The notes below the pieces were generated by a model that ran no database searches, had not been told where the DNA came from, and saw only the letters and a list, made by a program, of their open reading frames with translations. A DNA stretch of 64,000 bases from Flavobacterium sp. ASV13. GTDB taxonomy: Bacteria > Bacteroidota > Bacteroidia > Flavobacteriales > Flavobacteriaceae. Each line of letters begins with the position of its first letter. Position 1 is the stretch's first letter. The position numbers and the translations under genes were made by a program. Of the stretch, positions 17,572 to 27,685 are shown piece by piece. Location of the stretch: contig NZ_JQJY01000002.1 in the NCBI RefSeq assembly GCF_000745775.1, positions 496,001 through 560,000 of the forward strand, read 5' to 3'.

Positions 17572-20052
17572 ATGAAATATAAATTTACAATTTCACTTTT
17601 GACTTTGTGTTTTGTTTTGCTTTCAGGCACATCAATTTGGGCGCAACAAAAAGCAACTATTAAAGGTCAAATCAGTTTAGCAAATAATCAAGCTGCAGAT
17701 AATGTTTCGATAGTATTAAAAGGTACAAAAATTGGGACCAACACAGACAGTAGTGGTAACTACGAAATCAAAAACGTTAAGCCAGGTAATTATGTTCTGC
17801 GCGTTTCTGCTGTAGGTTTCACCTCTAAAGAAAAAAGCATTACTCTTAATAGTGGAGATGAAATTATAGAGAATTTCACAATCACTTCAAATTCAGAGCA
17901 ATTAGATGAAATTGTAATCAACGGAGGAAACAAAAAAAATCCTTTAGCTCGTAAAGAAACACAGCAGGTATCAAGATTACCACTTAAAAATCTTGAAAAT
18001 CCACAAGTTTACACTACAATTACAAGCGAACTTTTAAAAGAGCAAGTTGTTACAAATATTGATGATGCACTTAAAAATGCGCCAGGATTGACACCGCTTT
18101 GGGCTTCAACTGGACGTGGTGGCGATGGTGCAGGATATTTCTCTTTAAGAGGATTTGCTGTTCAGCCAACAATGATCAACGGATTGCCAGGATTAACAAA
18201 CGGAAGTTTAGATCCAGCAAACATTGACAAAATTGAAGTTATTAAAGGACCATCAGGAACTTTATTTGGAAGTAGTTTAATCTCTTACGGAGGTTTAATC
18301 AACATGACTACTAAAAAACCTTACGATCACTTTGGTGGCGAAGTAAACTATACTGCTGGAAGCTACGGCTTAAACAGAGTTACTGTAGATGTTAACACGC
18401 CATTAGATGAAGAACACAAAATAAACTTCCGTTTAAACACAGCTTACCATACTGAAAACAGTTTTCAAGATGCCGGATTCAGAAAATCATTTTTCTTTGC
18501 TCCATCATTATCTTACCAAGTAAATGACAAACTTTCGTTTTTCATTAATACAGAATTCATGAGCAATGAAGCAACTAACCCAACTATGTTGTTTTTAGAC
18601 AGAGGTGCGCCACTTAGAGTTCACAATATCGACGAATTAGGTTACGACAACAAACGTTCTTACACTAGCAACGAATTGGCAATCAAAACTCCATCATATA
18701 ACCTTCAAGGGCAAATGATGTATAAATTCAATGATCAATGGACATCACAAACTGTTGTATCTAGAGGTTCATCAAAATCAGACGGCTATTACTCTTACTT
18801 ATATGAAGGAACTCAATACTATCCAGGAATTACAGAAGGAATTGTTTTAGGTCGTTATATGAACTACCAAAACTCTACTACGCTTACAACTGATATTCAA
18901 CAAAACTTCATTGGTGATTTCGTAATCGGAAGTATGAGAAACAGAATTGTTGCTGGTCTTGACTACTTCAACAGAGGCGGTATTGATAACGGTTCAAGTT
19001 ATGTTTCAAATGGAGGTATTTACATTGGAAACCTTGACACAAAAACAGTAAACGAAGAATTTTTCGGAATTACTGATCCTGCTAAATATGTTACAAACGG
19101 TGATAGCGGAAAATTAACAAAAGCTGGATCTGATGCGCTTTTAGCTGATGCCACTATGACAAATGCTAAAACAAAACAAGAAGTTTACAGCGCTTATTTT
19201 TCTGATGTGATCAACTTTACTCCTGCTTTATCTGCAATGGCAAGTTTACGTGTTGACCGTTTTATGACTGCTGGTGATGTATCAACTAAAGATGATGATT
19301 TTAACCAAACTGCATTTTCTCCTAAATTCGGATTAGTTTACCAACCAATTATCGACAAAGTATCGATTTTTGCAAACTACATGGATGGTTTTGCAAACTC
19401 TGCTCCTGTAACAGAAATTTTATCTGATGGAAGCAGACGTCCAAGAACCTTTAAACCAGAACATGCTAATCAATTTGAAGTTGGAACTAAATTAAACATC
19501 TTTAAAGACAAACTTTACGCTACGTTCAGCTACTATGATATCCAGGTAAAAGATCAGGTTTATATCGTTTACACTGCAACAACTCAAACAGCGTTTCAAG
19601 ATGGAGCACAAAGAAACAAAGGTTTCGAAGCTGAATTCATTGCAAATCCTATTGATGGCTTAAACATTGTTGCAGGATACAGCTATGTTGATGCTGTCTT
19701 AAATGCTGGAGATCCATCTTTTGTAGGACATAGACCTGAAAGCTCTGGACCAAGAAACTTAGTAAACTTTTGGGCTAGCTATAAATTTCCAAAAGGAGAC
19801 TTAAACGGTTTTGGTTTAGGTTTTGGAGGAAATTATGCTGACAAAAACTTAATCATGAACAGAAATGTTGTTGGTCAATTTACAATTCCATCTTACACTG
19901 TTTTAAATTCTTCTATTTTCTACGGAACAGAAAAATATGTTTTGACTCTAAAACTTGACAATATCGCTAACGTTGATACTTATGACGGATGGTCTACAAT
20001 CCACCCAAGAAACATGAGAAGCGTAGCAGCAAGTTTCTCTTATAGATTCTAA
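17572..20052 (+). CDS. TonB-dependent siderophore-type receptor
   Basis: 826 residues. A signal peptide to about residue 25 (...GTSIWAQ) is followed by a carboxypeptidase-regulatory-like domain (about 28-115, ATIKGQISLANNQAADNVSIVLKG), a plug domain (about 140-260, with IDKIEVIKGPSGTLFGSS) and a 22-strand barrel ending in AASFSYRF. The barrel end and plug resemble the FhuA/FpvA ferric-siderophore subgroup. The downstream PepSY and small membrane genes support iron uptake. The substrate is not readable from sequence. A weak hairpin separates it from the downstream genes, which may give more receptor than partner proteins. Confidence 0.9.
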   Translation: MKYKFTISLLTLCFVLLSGTSIWAQQKATIKGQISLANNQAADNVSIVLKGTKIGTNTDSSGNYEIKNVKPGNYVLRVSAVGFTSKEKSITLNSGDEIIENFTITSNSEQLDEIVINGGNKKNPLARKETQQVSRLPLKNLENPQVYTTITSELLKEQVVTNIDDALKNAPGLTPLWASTGRGGDGAGYFSLRGFAVQPTMINGLPGLTNGSLDPANIDKIEVIKGPSGTLFGSSLISYGGLINMTTKKPYDHFGGEVNYTAGSYGLNRVTVDVNTPLDEEHKINFRLNTAYHTENSFQDAGFRKSFFFAPSLSYQVNDKLSFFINTEFMSNEATNPTMLFLDRGAPLRVHNIDELGYDNKRSYTSNELAIKTPSYNLQGQMMYKFNDQWTSQTVVSRGSSKSDGYYSYLYEGTQYYPGITEGIVLGRYMNYQNSTTLTTDIQQNFIGDFVIGSMRNRIVAGLDYFNRGGIDNGSSYVSNGGIYIGNLDTKTVNEEFFGITDPAKYVTNGDSGKLTKAGSDALLADATMTNAKTKQEVYSAYFSDVINFTPALSAMASLRVDRFMTAGDVSTKDDDFNQTAFSPKFGLVYQPIIDKVSIFANYMDGFANSAPVTEILSDGSRRPRTFKPEHANQFEVGTKLNIFKDKLYATFSYYDIQVKDQVYIVYTATTQTAFQDGAQRNKGFEAEFIANPIDGLNIVAGYSYVDAVLNAGDPSFVGHRPESSGPRNLVNFWASYKFPKGDLNGFGLGFGGNYADKNLIMNRNVVGQFTIPSYTVLNSSIFYGTEKYVLTLKLDNIANVDTYDGWSTIHPRNMRSVAASFSYRF

Positions 20053-20059
20053 TTAATAA

Positions 20060-20093
20060 AAAACACCTTTCTGCTAAACCAGAAAGGTGTTTT
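20060..20093 (+). terminator. Weak terminator or attenuator after the receptor gene
   Basis: AAACACCTTTCT (20061-20072) pairs with AGAAAGGTGTTT (20081-20092). The T run is short, and the next gene starts 15 bp later, so read-through is likely. Confidence 0.65.
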
Positions 20094-20107
20094 AAATTCT
20101 ATTAATC

Positions 20108-20440
20108 ATGATAACACTAGCCAGCCTTATCGTTTTTTTAGCTTTTTACACACTTTATTACACTTCAAAAAGAGCTGTTTTATCATATGATTTAGGCTTT
20201 GAAAAATGGATGAAGCGAAATCCAAAACAAACTAAAATCACCGGCTTATTTTTATTGGCGACTGCTTATGCAATGTGGCTTTTTGCAAAGTCACTGTGTT
20301 GTGGCACTTTGATGTTTTTTATTCAGTTGATGACCGTTGGAAGCCTAATCATTATTCTGACTCCATTAAAAAAAGTAAACAGTAAAGCGCTTTTAGCAAT
20401 ATTGCTGTTTGTTGCGATTTTGGAATTTTACTACAACTAA
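20108..20440 (+). CDS. Small membrane protein, DUF3325-like
   Basis: 110 residues with three or four TM segments (TLASLIVFLAFYTLYY, GLFLLATAYAMWLFA, GTLMFFIQLMTVGSLIIIL, LLAILLFVAILEFYY). The size, topology and place between a ferric-siderophore receptor and a PepSY protein match the DUF3325 proteins of proteobacterial iron-uptake operons; sequence-level membership is a guess. It could help ferric-siderophore reduction in the inner membrane. Confidence 0.6.
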   Translation: MITLASLIVFLAFYTLYYTSKRAVLSYDLGFEKWMKRNPKQTKITGLFLLATAYAMWLFAKSLCCGTLMFFIQLMTVGSLIIILTPLKKVNSKALLAILLFVAILEFYYN

Positions 20441-20451
20441 ACCTTAATTAC

Positions 20452-20754
20452 ATGCCAGCAAATCCAAAATATTTAACTCCGGCTTTTTTGCCTCGTTTTC
20501 TCAAAATTACAGCGGCGATTTTAGGAGGTTACTTTGTATCTGTCACTTTTCATCTGGCTTTAGCTACTTGGTTCAATCGTGCAGATGTATTGATTACAAT
20601 GGCTTTCAGCGGATTCATTCTTTGGGTAGCATTAATGGTAATTGCTTTTTTAGCCAAAAATGGCTGGAAAATCTGGCTCATTTATATTCTTTTAAGTCTT
20701 CTTTTTTGTCTTTTTATCTACTTGGGTCAAACCTATAATCAAACGGCGCATTAA
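20452..20754 (+). CDS. Small membrane protein, DUF3649-like
   Basis: 100 residues with three TM segments (ITAAILGGYFVSVTFHLALA, TMAFSGFILWVALMVIAFL, IWLIYILLSLLFCLFIYL). It starts 11 bp after the previous gene and ends 3 bp before the PepSY gene, so all three are co-translated. In proteobacterial iron-uptake loci a protein of this type (DUF3649, 'iron uptake protein') keeps the same company. The function is not established. Confidence 0.6.
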   Translation: MPANPKYLTPAFLPRFLKITAAILGGYFVSVTFHLALATWFNRADVLITMAFSGFILWVALMVIAFLAKNGWKIWLIYILLSLLFCLFIYLGQTYNQTAH

Positions 20755-20757
20755 TCT

Positions 20758-22308
20758 ATGAACAACCGTCATTATAATATCTATTTTCATACACATACTG
20801 TCAGCGGAATTGTAATCAGCGTAGTGCTATTTGTAATTTTCTTCGCTGGATCTTTTTCTTTTTTTAGAGATGAAATTGTCAATTGGGAAAGAAGTGAATC
20901 TACAGCACAAACAAAAGAAATTCAGTTAGACTACAACAACGCCCTGCAGCATCTTGACAAAAAATATGTTTTGCACGCAAGAAATATTACTATTTCTAAA
21001 CCTTCATTAGAAAATCGAGTTGCTGTTTCACTTGAAGGAACAAAAGACTCATTGGCTCCAAAAAAACAACGTCTTGGAGATTTCTTTTATCTGGACAACA
21101 AAAGCTATAAATCCTATACTTATGAAGAAGCTTATTCTTTGGGAGAATTATTGTATCGTCTGCATTTTCTGGCTCAAATCCCTTATCCGGCCGGATATTA
21201 TCTTTCTGGATTTACGGCTTTATTTTTCCTGTTTGCCATTATAACGGGAGTTTTATTGCATTGGAAAAAAATTGTATCGAACTTTTATATTTTCCGTCCA
21301 AAAGAAAAATTAAAAACACTGTGGACAGATGCGCATACAGCTTTAGGAATGATTGGTCTGCCTTTTCAGTTTGTTTATGCTGTAACGGGGGCATTTTTCA
21401 TGATTAAACTCTTAATTGTTGCTCCAGCTGTAAAGGTTTTATATAATGGCGATCAAAATAAATTATATAAAGAACTGGAATATACAGACACTGATTATAA
21501 GTTTGAAAAAAAGAAATTAGCAAATCCATTTAACATAAATCAGCTGGTAGCAAAAGCAAAAAGCAATTGGACCGATTTTGAAGTTACACGCGTATATATC
21601 CAAAATTATGGCGATGTTAATATGCATGTTTTGGTTGAAGGTGAAATGCTGAATCATAAAAAATTTACAGGAATAGGAAAAATTGATTATCGTGTTTCTG
21701 ACGGAAAAATAATCGCTAGAAAAGATCCTATAGCACAAACAAGCTATCTTGACATAGTGAAAAATGTTTTGTACCGAATTCACTTTGGCGATTATGGCGG
21801 TTATGCGTTAAAAATTATCAGCTTTATTTTAGGAATTATAACTTGCTTTGTAATTATTTCGGGAGTGATGATTTGGTTGGTTGCAAGACAAAAAAATAAT
21901 CTTCCAGAAAAGAAAAGACGTTTCAATGCAGCAGTTGTCCGAATTTATCTGGCAATTTGTTTGAGTATGTATCCAATTACAGCTTTGGCTTTTATTGGAA
22001 GCAAAATATTTTATCCATTAAGCCAATCTAATTTATTTACACTTTATTTTGGCGGATGGTTATTGCTTACCATCTTTTTCATCATCAAAAAGAACGATTC
22101 TTTTACCAATAAATTCTGCCTGATTTCAGGAAGCATTTTAGGATTCTTAATTCCAATTACGAACGGAATTGTTTCTGGAGATTGGTTTTGGACTTCATTC
22201 ATGCGTAACAAAGTTCAGATTTTCTTTATCGATGTTTTCTGGATTTTCCTGGCTTCAATTTCACTATATGTAGCCTATCATTTAAAGCCTAAAAAAGTCG
22301 TATCATAA
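20758..22308 (+). CDS. PepSY-associated TM protein, probable ferric-siderophore reductase
   Basis: 516 residues. The first TM follows HTHTVSGIVISVVLFVIFFAGSF, the usual PepSY_TM opening with conserved histidine. A periplasmic loop, four to six further TM segments (ITGVLLHWKKI, LGMIGLPFQFVYAVTGAFF, ISGVMIWLVARQ) and a hydrophobic C-terminal block follow. Histidines at membrane borders (LHW, DAHTALG, YRIHFGDYGG) resemble haem-ligand positions of PiuB/FoxB-type reductases that release iron from siderophores. Third gene of the receptor cluster. Confidence 0.8.
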   Translation: MNNRHYNIYFHTHTVSGIVISVVLFVIFFAGSFSFFRDEIVNWERSESTAQTKEIQLDYNNALQHLDKKYVLHARNITISKPSLENRVAVSLEGTKDSLAPKKQRLGDFFYLDNKSYKSYTYEEAYSLGELLYRLHFLAQIPYPAGYYLSGFTALFFLFAIITGVLLHWKKIVSNFYIFRPKEKLKTLWTDAHTALGMIGLPFQFVYAVTGAFFMIKLLIVAPAVKVLYNGDQNKLYKELEYTDTDYKFEKKKLANPFNINQLVAKAKSNWTDFEVTRVYIQNYGDVNMHVLVEGEMLNHKKFTGIGKIDYRVSDGKIIARKDPIAQTSYLDIVKNVLYRIHFGDYGGYALKIISFILGIITCFVIISGVMIWLVARQKNNLPEKKRRFNAAVVRIYLAICLSMYPITALAFIGSKIFYPLSQSNLFTLYFGGWLLLTIFFIIKKNDSFTNKFCLISGSILGFLIPITNGIVSGDWFWTSFMRNKVQIFFIDVFWIFLASISLYVAYHLKPKKVVS

Positions 22309-22372
22309 AAATTAGCTCAAATAATTTGTCCTCTATTGATTTTGGGTATAATTTTACGCTTTTAATCAAAAA

Positions 22373-23482
22373 ATGGGATTTAAAACGAAAATACGTTTTC
22401 TACATAAATGGCTCGGATTAATTTCCGGGCTTATTGTTTTTATAGTTTGCATTACGGGTTGTATTTTCTGTTTTCATGATGAAATAAAAGATATTACTCG
22501 CAAAGAATGGCGTTTGGTTGAACCTCAAAACAAACCTTTCCTTCCACCTTCTGTTTTAAAAGAAAAAGCAAACGAAATTGTTCCTAAGAATAAAACAAGC
22601 ATGGTTGCCTATTACGGAAAAAACCGTTCGGCTATTGTTTACACCTATTCAGATACAGAGAACTTATATCTTTATTTTAATCCCTACACTGGCCAATATT
22701 TAAAAACCGAAAATCCTAAAACTGATTTTTTCATTATTGTCGAATATATTCACTTGTATTTGCTTTTGCCAGATTATATAGGAAAACATATTATTGGAGG
22801 AGCAACCATTATTTTTATTCTATTATTAATTTCAGGAATAATTCAATGGTGGCCAAAACGAAAAAGCGACATCAAAAGAAGTTTCACCATTAAATGGAAT
22901 GCAAGATGGCGCCGCGTAAATTACGACTGGCACAATACTTCAGGGTTTTATATTTCGCTGATTGTACTTATTCTCGCTATTACTGGCTTAACTTTTACCT
23001 ACGAATGGGTTGGCGACGGCATTTACAAAACATTCAATTTTGGCGGAGACAAGGCAGTTGAAACAAAATTACCTGTAATTGATACCACAAAATTCAAAAC
23101 CGCTTCAGTTACTGCAATTGATAAAGCTTTTATTGAAACAATGAAATTGCAACCAAAAGCTGAAATGTTTTTTGTTATGGTTCCACAACAAAAGGGTGAT
23201 ATTGTGAGTACAGGCGCATACCCGCATACGTTGCGATACGATCAGCAAAGCAATTATTATTTTCATCCTTCTGACGGAAAATTAATTCAAAGTCAAACTT
23301 TTGATAAAAAAACTTTAGGACTGCAAGTAGTCGAAATGAATTACGGAATTCACACAGGACAAGTTTTAGATCTTCCGGGAAAAATAATAGCTTTTACAGT
23401 CAGTTTGCTTGCGTCGGCACTTCCTGTTACTGGCTTTATAATTTGGTTTGGACGCCGCAAAAAATCTAAAAAAAGAGCATAA
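22373..23482 (+). CDS. Second PepSY-associated TM protein
   Basis: 369 residues with the same plan as the preceding PepSY protein but no C-terminal extension. It begins FLHKWLGLISGLIVFIVCITGCIFCFHDE, has a middle periplasmic domain with two PepSY-like parts, then DWHNTSGFYISLIVLILAITGL and a final TM next to GIHTGQVLDLPGKI. Two different PepSY proteins in one cluster suggest either a two-step or heteromeric inner-membrane ferric reductase. It starts 64 bp after its neighbour and is followed by a strong terminator. Confidence 0.8.
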   Translation: MGFKTKIRFLHKWLGLISGLIVFIVCITGCIFCFHDEIKDITRKEWRLVEPQNKPFLPPSVLKEKANEIVPKNKTSMVAYYGKNRSAIVYTYSDTENLYLYFNPYTGQYLKTENPKTDFFIIVEYIHLYLLLPDYIGKHIIGGATIIFILLLISGIIQWWPKRKSDIKRSFTIKWNARWRRVNYDWHNTSGFYISLIVLILAITGLTFTYEWVGDGIYKTFNFGGDKAVETKLPVIDTTKFKTASVTAIDKAFIETMKLQPKAEMFFVMVPQQKGDIVSTGAYPHTLRYDQQSNYYFHPSDGKLIQSQTFDKKTLGLQVVEMNYGIHTGQVLDLPGKIIAFTVSLLASALPVTGFIIWFGRRKKSKKRA

Positions 23483-23517
23483 AAAAACCGTCTCGTTTTT
23501 AACAAGACGGTTTTTTT
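23481..23517. terminator. Bidirectional terminator
   Basis: A perfect 13-bp stem (23481-23493 with 23505-23517) with A and T runs on both sides, between convergent genes. Confidence 0.92.
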
Positions 23518-23535
23518 ATAATTTGTCGAAATCAA

Positions 23536-23883
23536 TTAATTTCTGTTTGCTAAAGCATTTTTCTGTAAATTTTTCACTGAGCTAACTTTACTGTCAACAT
23601 AAGCTACTTCTTTTAGACTGTCTTCATTAAAGAAAATCCATTTTCCAGTTTTTACTCCGTTTGTGTATTCTCCAACGGCTTTTTTATTTCCTTTTTCGTC
23701 ATAAGATACCCAAACACCATCCAACTTACCATCCTTAAAAAAACCTTCTTGTTGTACTTTACCATTTTCATAGTAATAAGTAGCTTTTACTGTATTTCCA
23801 ACGGCTTCTAATTCAGGTTTAGTTTCCTGCGCAATTAACATTCCAGAGAACAACAACGCAGCTAAAATTACACTCTTTTTCAT
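23536..23883 (-). CDS. Secreted MORN-repeat-variant protein
   Basis: 115 residues. Signal peptide MKKSVILAALLFSGMLIAQ, then about three repeats of the form YYENGKVQQEGFFKDGKLDGVW and YTNGVKTGKWIFF, the toxin-antitoxin-like MORN variant common in Bacteroidota. These repeats are structural and the role is unknown. Nothing but AT-rich DNA and the terminator of tlpA lies in the 211 bp to the next gene. Confidence 0.8.
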   Translation of the reverse strand: MKKSVILAALLFSGMLIAQETKPELEAVGNTVKATYYYENGKVQQEGFFKDGKLDGVWVSYDEKGNKKAVGEYTNGVKTGKWIFFNEDSLKEVAYVDSKVSSVKNLQKNALANRN

Positions 23884-24007
23884 ATCTGTAGGTATTTAAT
23901 GTTAAGAAATCTTTATCAAATATAATCAAATGTTTACATTAAAAAAACTTTTGCTTAACAATTTGGTAACATTGAGTAAAAACTTAACATTGGAAATTTC
24001 CATAAAA

Positions 24008-24041
24008 CAATAAAACCAGCGCTTAGGCACTGGTTTTATTG
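24008..24041 (-). terminator. Terminator of the TlpA-like gene
   Basis: CAATAAAACCAG (24008-24019) pairs with CTGGTTTTATTG (24030-24041). The minus strand continues into a T-rich stretch. It lies 54 bp after the gene's stop codon. Confidence 0.7.
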
Positions 24042-24094
24042 GCAATTTATGAAAATCAAAATGTTACGATAACGTTATCGATTTCGTAAATAAA

Positions 24095-25093
24095 TTAGTT
24101 CAATAATGAATCTAACTGTGTTTGAAGCGTTTGATCAGATGGTCTTGTAGCATTTGAATTGACAACTTTACCTTGCGGATCGATTAAAATAAATCTTGGA
24201 ATTGAAATCACATTATAACTTTTTGCAAAATCGGATTTCCACTCATTATCAGCCAAAAGCTGAATTCCTCCAAGTTGCTTGTCAGCCACGAATTTCTGCC
24301 ATTTATCATGATCTTTTGGCGCATCTATTGAAATACTAACAAACTCAATATTTTTGCCATGATATTTTTCTTCTACTTTTTGAAGAAAAGGAATTTCAGC
24401 TCGACAAGGACCACACCAAGTTGCCCACATATCGATATAAACATATTTACCTTTTAAATCTGAAAGCTTTGTTTTTCCTCCTTTATGATTTTCAAATTCG
24501 AAATCTGGCGATGCTGTATTATTCAATTTAGCCATTTCCAACACATGGTTACGATGTTCTGTAATTTCAGCAATTGCTTGCTGTCCATTTTCAGTTTCAA
24601 TTTTTACAAAATCAGGATCTAATTTCTTATTACTTAATCGAGCTGCATCGGCTGCTTTTTTGTCATCAATTAATTTACTAAAAGCTGCATCATCTAAATT
24701 TACAACACTATTATCATAAAGTTTTTCATCAGCCAGAATACGTTGTGCCAAAATATTGTTTTCTAAACTTCCTTTACCTTTATAAACAATCGTTTCATCA
24801 AATTGTTTTGCATCCATTTTAAGCTTAATATCATAACCGTTTTTCAAAAACAATTCAGTCGATTCAACACCGTCATACATTTGGCCTCTTCCTCCATTCA
24901 GTACTAAAGTATCTTTAAAAATTCCTTTTGCATTAACATTAATCTTTTTGATAATCTTTCCGTCATTAATAATGGTAATAACATCGCTATTTCTATTGGC
25001 AATATTTGCTTCAAAAGTGACATATTTTTTAGATTGTCCAACGGCATTAAAGGTGCTCAAAAGGACGATTCCAGCAATAAAAAGTTGTTTCAT
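24095..25093 (-). CDS. TlpA-like periplasmic thiol-disulfide oxidoreductase
   Basis: 332 residues. Signal peptide (MKQLFIAGIVLLSTFNAVGQ), a DUF4369-like N-terminal half, then an AhpC/TlpA thioredoxin domain with the catalytic WCGPC at 226-230 and the cis-proline in SIPRFILID. It reduces or exchanges disulfides outside the cytoplasm. No cytochrome-assembly genes are adjacent, so a general redox role is as likely as cytochrome maturation. Confidence 0.9.
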   Translation of the reverse strand: MKQLFIAGIVLLSTFNAVGQSKKYVTFEANIANRNSDVITIINDGKIIKKINVNAKGIFKDTLVLNGGRGQMYDGVESTELFLKNGYDIKLKMDAKQFDETIVYKGKGSLENNILAQRILADEKLYDNSVVNLDDAAFSKLIDDKKAADAARLSNKKLDPDFVKIETENGQQAIAEITEHRNHVLEMAKLNNTASPDFEFENHKGGKTKLSDLKGKYVYIDMWATWCGPCRAEIPFLQKVEEKYHGKNIEFVSISIDAPKDHDKWQKFVADKQLGGIQLLADNEWKSDFAKSYNVISIPRFILIDPQGKVVNSNATRPSDQTLQTQLDSLLN

Positions 25094-25226
25094 AGTTTAT
25101 TAAGGTTTGTTTTTAGTATCTCAAATCTAAAGAAATAAGTACTTCAAAATTTCAGAATTAACAAAAAATTTAAAAATTAATACACATCAGCTTCTCACTT
25201 TGCTATTTTAATTTGAATTTTGTGTT

Positions 25227-25234
25227 TACTTTTG
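25227..25234 (+). promoter_or_regulatory. -7 box of aspS
   Basis: TACTTTTG, 18 bp before the ATG at 25253. TTTG at 25199-25202 leaves a 24-bp spacer, slightly long. The box lies inside the longer open frame starting at 25220, which supports the shorter protein. Confidence 0.55.
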
Positions 25235-25252
25235 CAGTCTAAAATTGAGATC

Positions 25253-27004
25253 ATGTATAGAAGTCATAATTGCGGCGAATTAAACGCTTCAAATATTAAT
25301 ACCGAAGTTACGCTTGCGGGCTGGGTTCAAAAATCACGCGATAAAGGATTTATGAATTGGGTCGATCTACGCGACCGTTATGGAATTACACAACTTATTT
25401 TCGACGAAAGTCGTACCGATAAAACCGTTTTTGAATTGGCCAAAACTCTTGGACGTGAATTTGTAATTCAGGTAAAAGGAACTGTTATTGAGCGTGAAGC
25501 TAAAAACAAAAACATTCCAACAGGTGAAATTGAAATTTTAGTTTCTGAATTGACTATTCTGAATTCAGCATTAACTCCTCCATTTACAATTGAAGATGAA
25601 ACGGACGGTGGAGAAGATATCAGAATGAAATACCGTTATTTAGATATCAGAAGAAATCCGGTAAAAAACAGTTTGTTATTCCGTCATAAAGTAGCGATGG
25701 AAGTTCGTAAATATCTATCTGATTTGGATTTCTGCGAAGTTGAAACACCTTATTTAATCAAATCAACTCCAGAAGGAGCAAGAGATTTCGTTGTACCAAG
25801 CCGTATGAACGAAGGGCAATTTTATGCATTGCCACAATCTCCACAAACTTTCAAACAATTATTGATGGTGGGGGGAATGGATAAATATTTCCAAATTGTG
25901 AAATGTTTCCGTGACGAAGATTTACGTGCTGACCGTCAGCCAGAGTTTACTCAGATTGACTGCGAAATGGCATTTGTAGAACAAGAAGACATTTTGAATG
26001 TTTTTGAAGGTTTGACAAGACATTTATTGAAAGAGATTAAAGGCATTGAAGTAGAGAAATTCCCAAGAATTACCTACGACTATGCTATGAAAACATACGG
26101 AAATGACAAACCGGACATCCGTTTTGGGATGAAATTTGGTGAGTTAAACGAATTTGCTCAACACAAAGAATTCCCGGTATTTAATTCCGCGGAATTAATT
26201 GTGGGAATTGCAGTTCCGGGAGCAGGAAATTACACTCGTAAAGAAATTGACGGGTTAATTGACTGGGTAAAACGTCCTCAAGTTGGAGCGTCTGGAATGG
26301 TTTATGTAAAATGCAACGAAGACGGAACTTTCAAATCATCTGTAGACAAATTCTACGATAATGATGATTTAGCAAATTGGGCAAAAGCAACAGAAGCAAA
26401 TCCTGGAGACATGATTTTTGTACTTTCTGGTCCGGCAAATAAAACTAGAGCACAACTTTCAGCACTTCGTATGGAATTAGCAACTCGTTTAGGATTACGT
26501 AATCCTGAAGAATTTGCGCCATTATGGGTTGTAGATTTCCCATTATTGGAACTTGACGAAGAAAGCGGACGTTATCATGCAATGCACCACCCGTTTACAT
26601 CTCCAAAACCAGAAGATATGGCTTTGTTAGAAACAGAACCAGGAAAAGTTCGTGCAAATGCTTACGATATGGTTTTAAACGGAAATGAAATTGGTGGAGG
26701 ATCAATTCGTATTCACGATAAAGCAACACAGCAATTAATGTTCAAATATTTAGGATTTACCGAAGAAGAAGCAAAAGCGCAATTCGGATTCTTAATGGAT
26801 GCTTTTCAATTTGGAGCACCGCCACACGGAGGTTTAGCTTTTGGTTTGGATAGATTAGTTGCAATTCTTGGAGGTCAGGAAACCATTAGAGATTTCATTG
26901 CTTTCCCAAAAAACAATTCTGGACGTGATGTAATGATCGATGCTCCAGCAGCAATTGATGATGCGCAATTAAAAGAATTACACATTAAAATTGATGCTAT
27001 TTAA
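25253..27004 (+). CDS. aspS: Aspartyl-tRNA synthetase
   Basis: 583 residues, the long bacterial type. The N-terminal OB-fold anticodon domain ([27 protein letters not shown]) is followed by the class II core with motif 2 ([19 protein letters not shown]), an inserted GAD domain in the middle (about 280-400) and motif 3 ([16 protein letters not shown]). It charges tRNA-Asp, possibly also tRNA-Asn if the cell uses the transamidation route. The start was set at [11 protein letters not shown], the family's usual N-terminus. Confidence 0.97.
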   Translation: MYRSHNCGELNASNINTEVTLAGWVQKSRDKGFMNWVDLRDRYGITQLIFDESRTDKTVFELAKTLGREFVIQVKGTVIEREAKNKNIPTGEIEILVSELTILNSALTPPFTIEDETDGGEDIRMKYRYLDIRRNPVKNSLLFRHKVAMEVRKYLSDLDFCEVETPYLIKSTPEGARDFVVPSRMNEGQFYALPQSPQTFKQLLMVGGMDKYFQIVKCFRDEDLRADRQPEFTQIDCEMAFVEQEDILNVFEGLTRHLLKEIKGIEVEKFPRITYDYAMKTYGNDKPDIRFGMKFGELNEFAQHKEFPVFNSAELIVGIAVPGAGNYTRKEIDGLIDWVKRPQVGASGMVYVKCNEDGTFKSSVDKFYDNDDLANWAKATEANPGDMIFVLSGPANKTRAQLSALRMELATRLGLRNPEEFAPLWVVDFPLLELDEESGRYHAMHHPFTSPKPEDMALLETEPGKVRANAYDMVLNGNEIGGGSIRIHDKATQQLMFKYLGFTEEEAKAQFGFLMDAFQFGAPPHGGLAFGLDRLVAILGGQETIRDFIAFPKNNSGRDVMIDAPAAIDDAQLKELHIKIDAI

Positions 27005-27029
27005 ATCTTAAAAAAATTAAATCATACTA

Positions 27030-27062
27030 AAAAAGCAGTTGAAAATTTCAGCTGCTTTTTTT
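27030..27062 (+). terminator. Terminator of aspS
   Basis: AAAAAGCAGTTGAAA (27030-27044) pairs with TTTCAGCTGCTTTTT (27046-27060) with one G-T wobble, followed by T. Confidence 0.85.
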
Positions 27063-27274
27063 ATTTCTAAATCTTTAAGAATAATTGCAAATTTTACACT
27101 TATCAAGATAAAAAATTCCTACAATTCGGTTTTTCGTATATTCCTACAATTAACAATTCTCAAATAAGGGTATTTCATATAAAAATAGATGCAATAAACC
27201 ACGTAAAAACACTGTAAATCAATAATTTTTACAAAAAATTAACACGTACATGTCTTTTGTATTAGTTAATATGT

Positions 27275-27282
27275 TACATTTG
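27275..27282 (+). promoter_or_regulatory. -7 box of the cold-shock gene
   Basis: TACATTTG, 29 bp before the ATG. TTTG at 27256-27259 gives only 15 bp of spacing. The rest of the 305-bp gap after aspS is AT-rich with no other feature I can support. The leader from this box is short, unlike the long cold-shock leaders of enterobacteria. Confidence 0.5.
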
Positions 27283-27311
27283 CTTTATTATAAATTATTA
27301 TTACAATTACA

Positions 27312-27506
27312 ATGCGTACAGGTACAGTAAAATTTTTCAATGAATCTAAAGGTTATGGATTCATTACAGACGAAGAAACAGGAAAGGACATCTTCGTTCA
27401 CGCTTCAGGAATTAACGCGGAAGAATTACGCGAAGGTGACCGTGTAAGCTATGAAGAAGAAGAAGGAAGAAAAGGGAAAGTTGCTGCTAAAGTAGCAGTA
27501 ATCTAA
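27312..27506 (+). CDS. Cold-shock protein, CspA family
   Basis: 64 residues covering one cold-shock OB-fold domain. RNP1 is KGYGFIT and RNP2 is DIFVHAS. It binds single-stranded RNA or DNA and melts mRNA structure. The C-terminus has an unusually acidic-then-basic stretch (SYEEEEGRKGKVAAKV). Monocistronic, with its own promoter and terminator. Confidence 0.95.
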   Translation: MRTGTVKFFNESKGYGFITDEETGKDIFVHASGINAEELREGDRVSYEEEEGRKGKVAAKVAVI

Positions 27507-27548
27507 GAAAAATATAGCAATTTATTTTTTTTGCCTCTGAATGGTTTT

Positions 27549-27584
27549 AAAAACGTTTCGATTAATTTCGAAACGTTTTTTTTT
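27549..27584 (+). terminator. Terminator of the cold-shock gene
   Basis: A perfect 13-bp stem (AAAAACGTTTCGA with its complement at 27568-27580), a 6-nt loop and a run of T. Confidence 0.93.
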
Positions 27585-27685
27585 GTCCATTTCTTAAAAA
27601 AATATTAAAAAAAGACCTTCTTATTTATAATCAATAAAAATTAGATATAAACCTCGTTTCGCAACATACTTATATCCCTCTTTAG

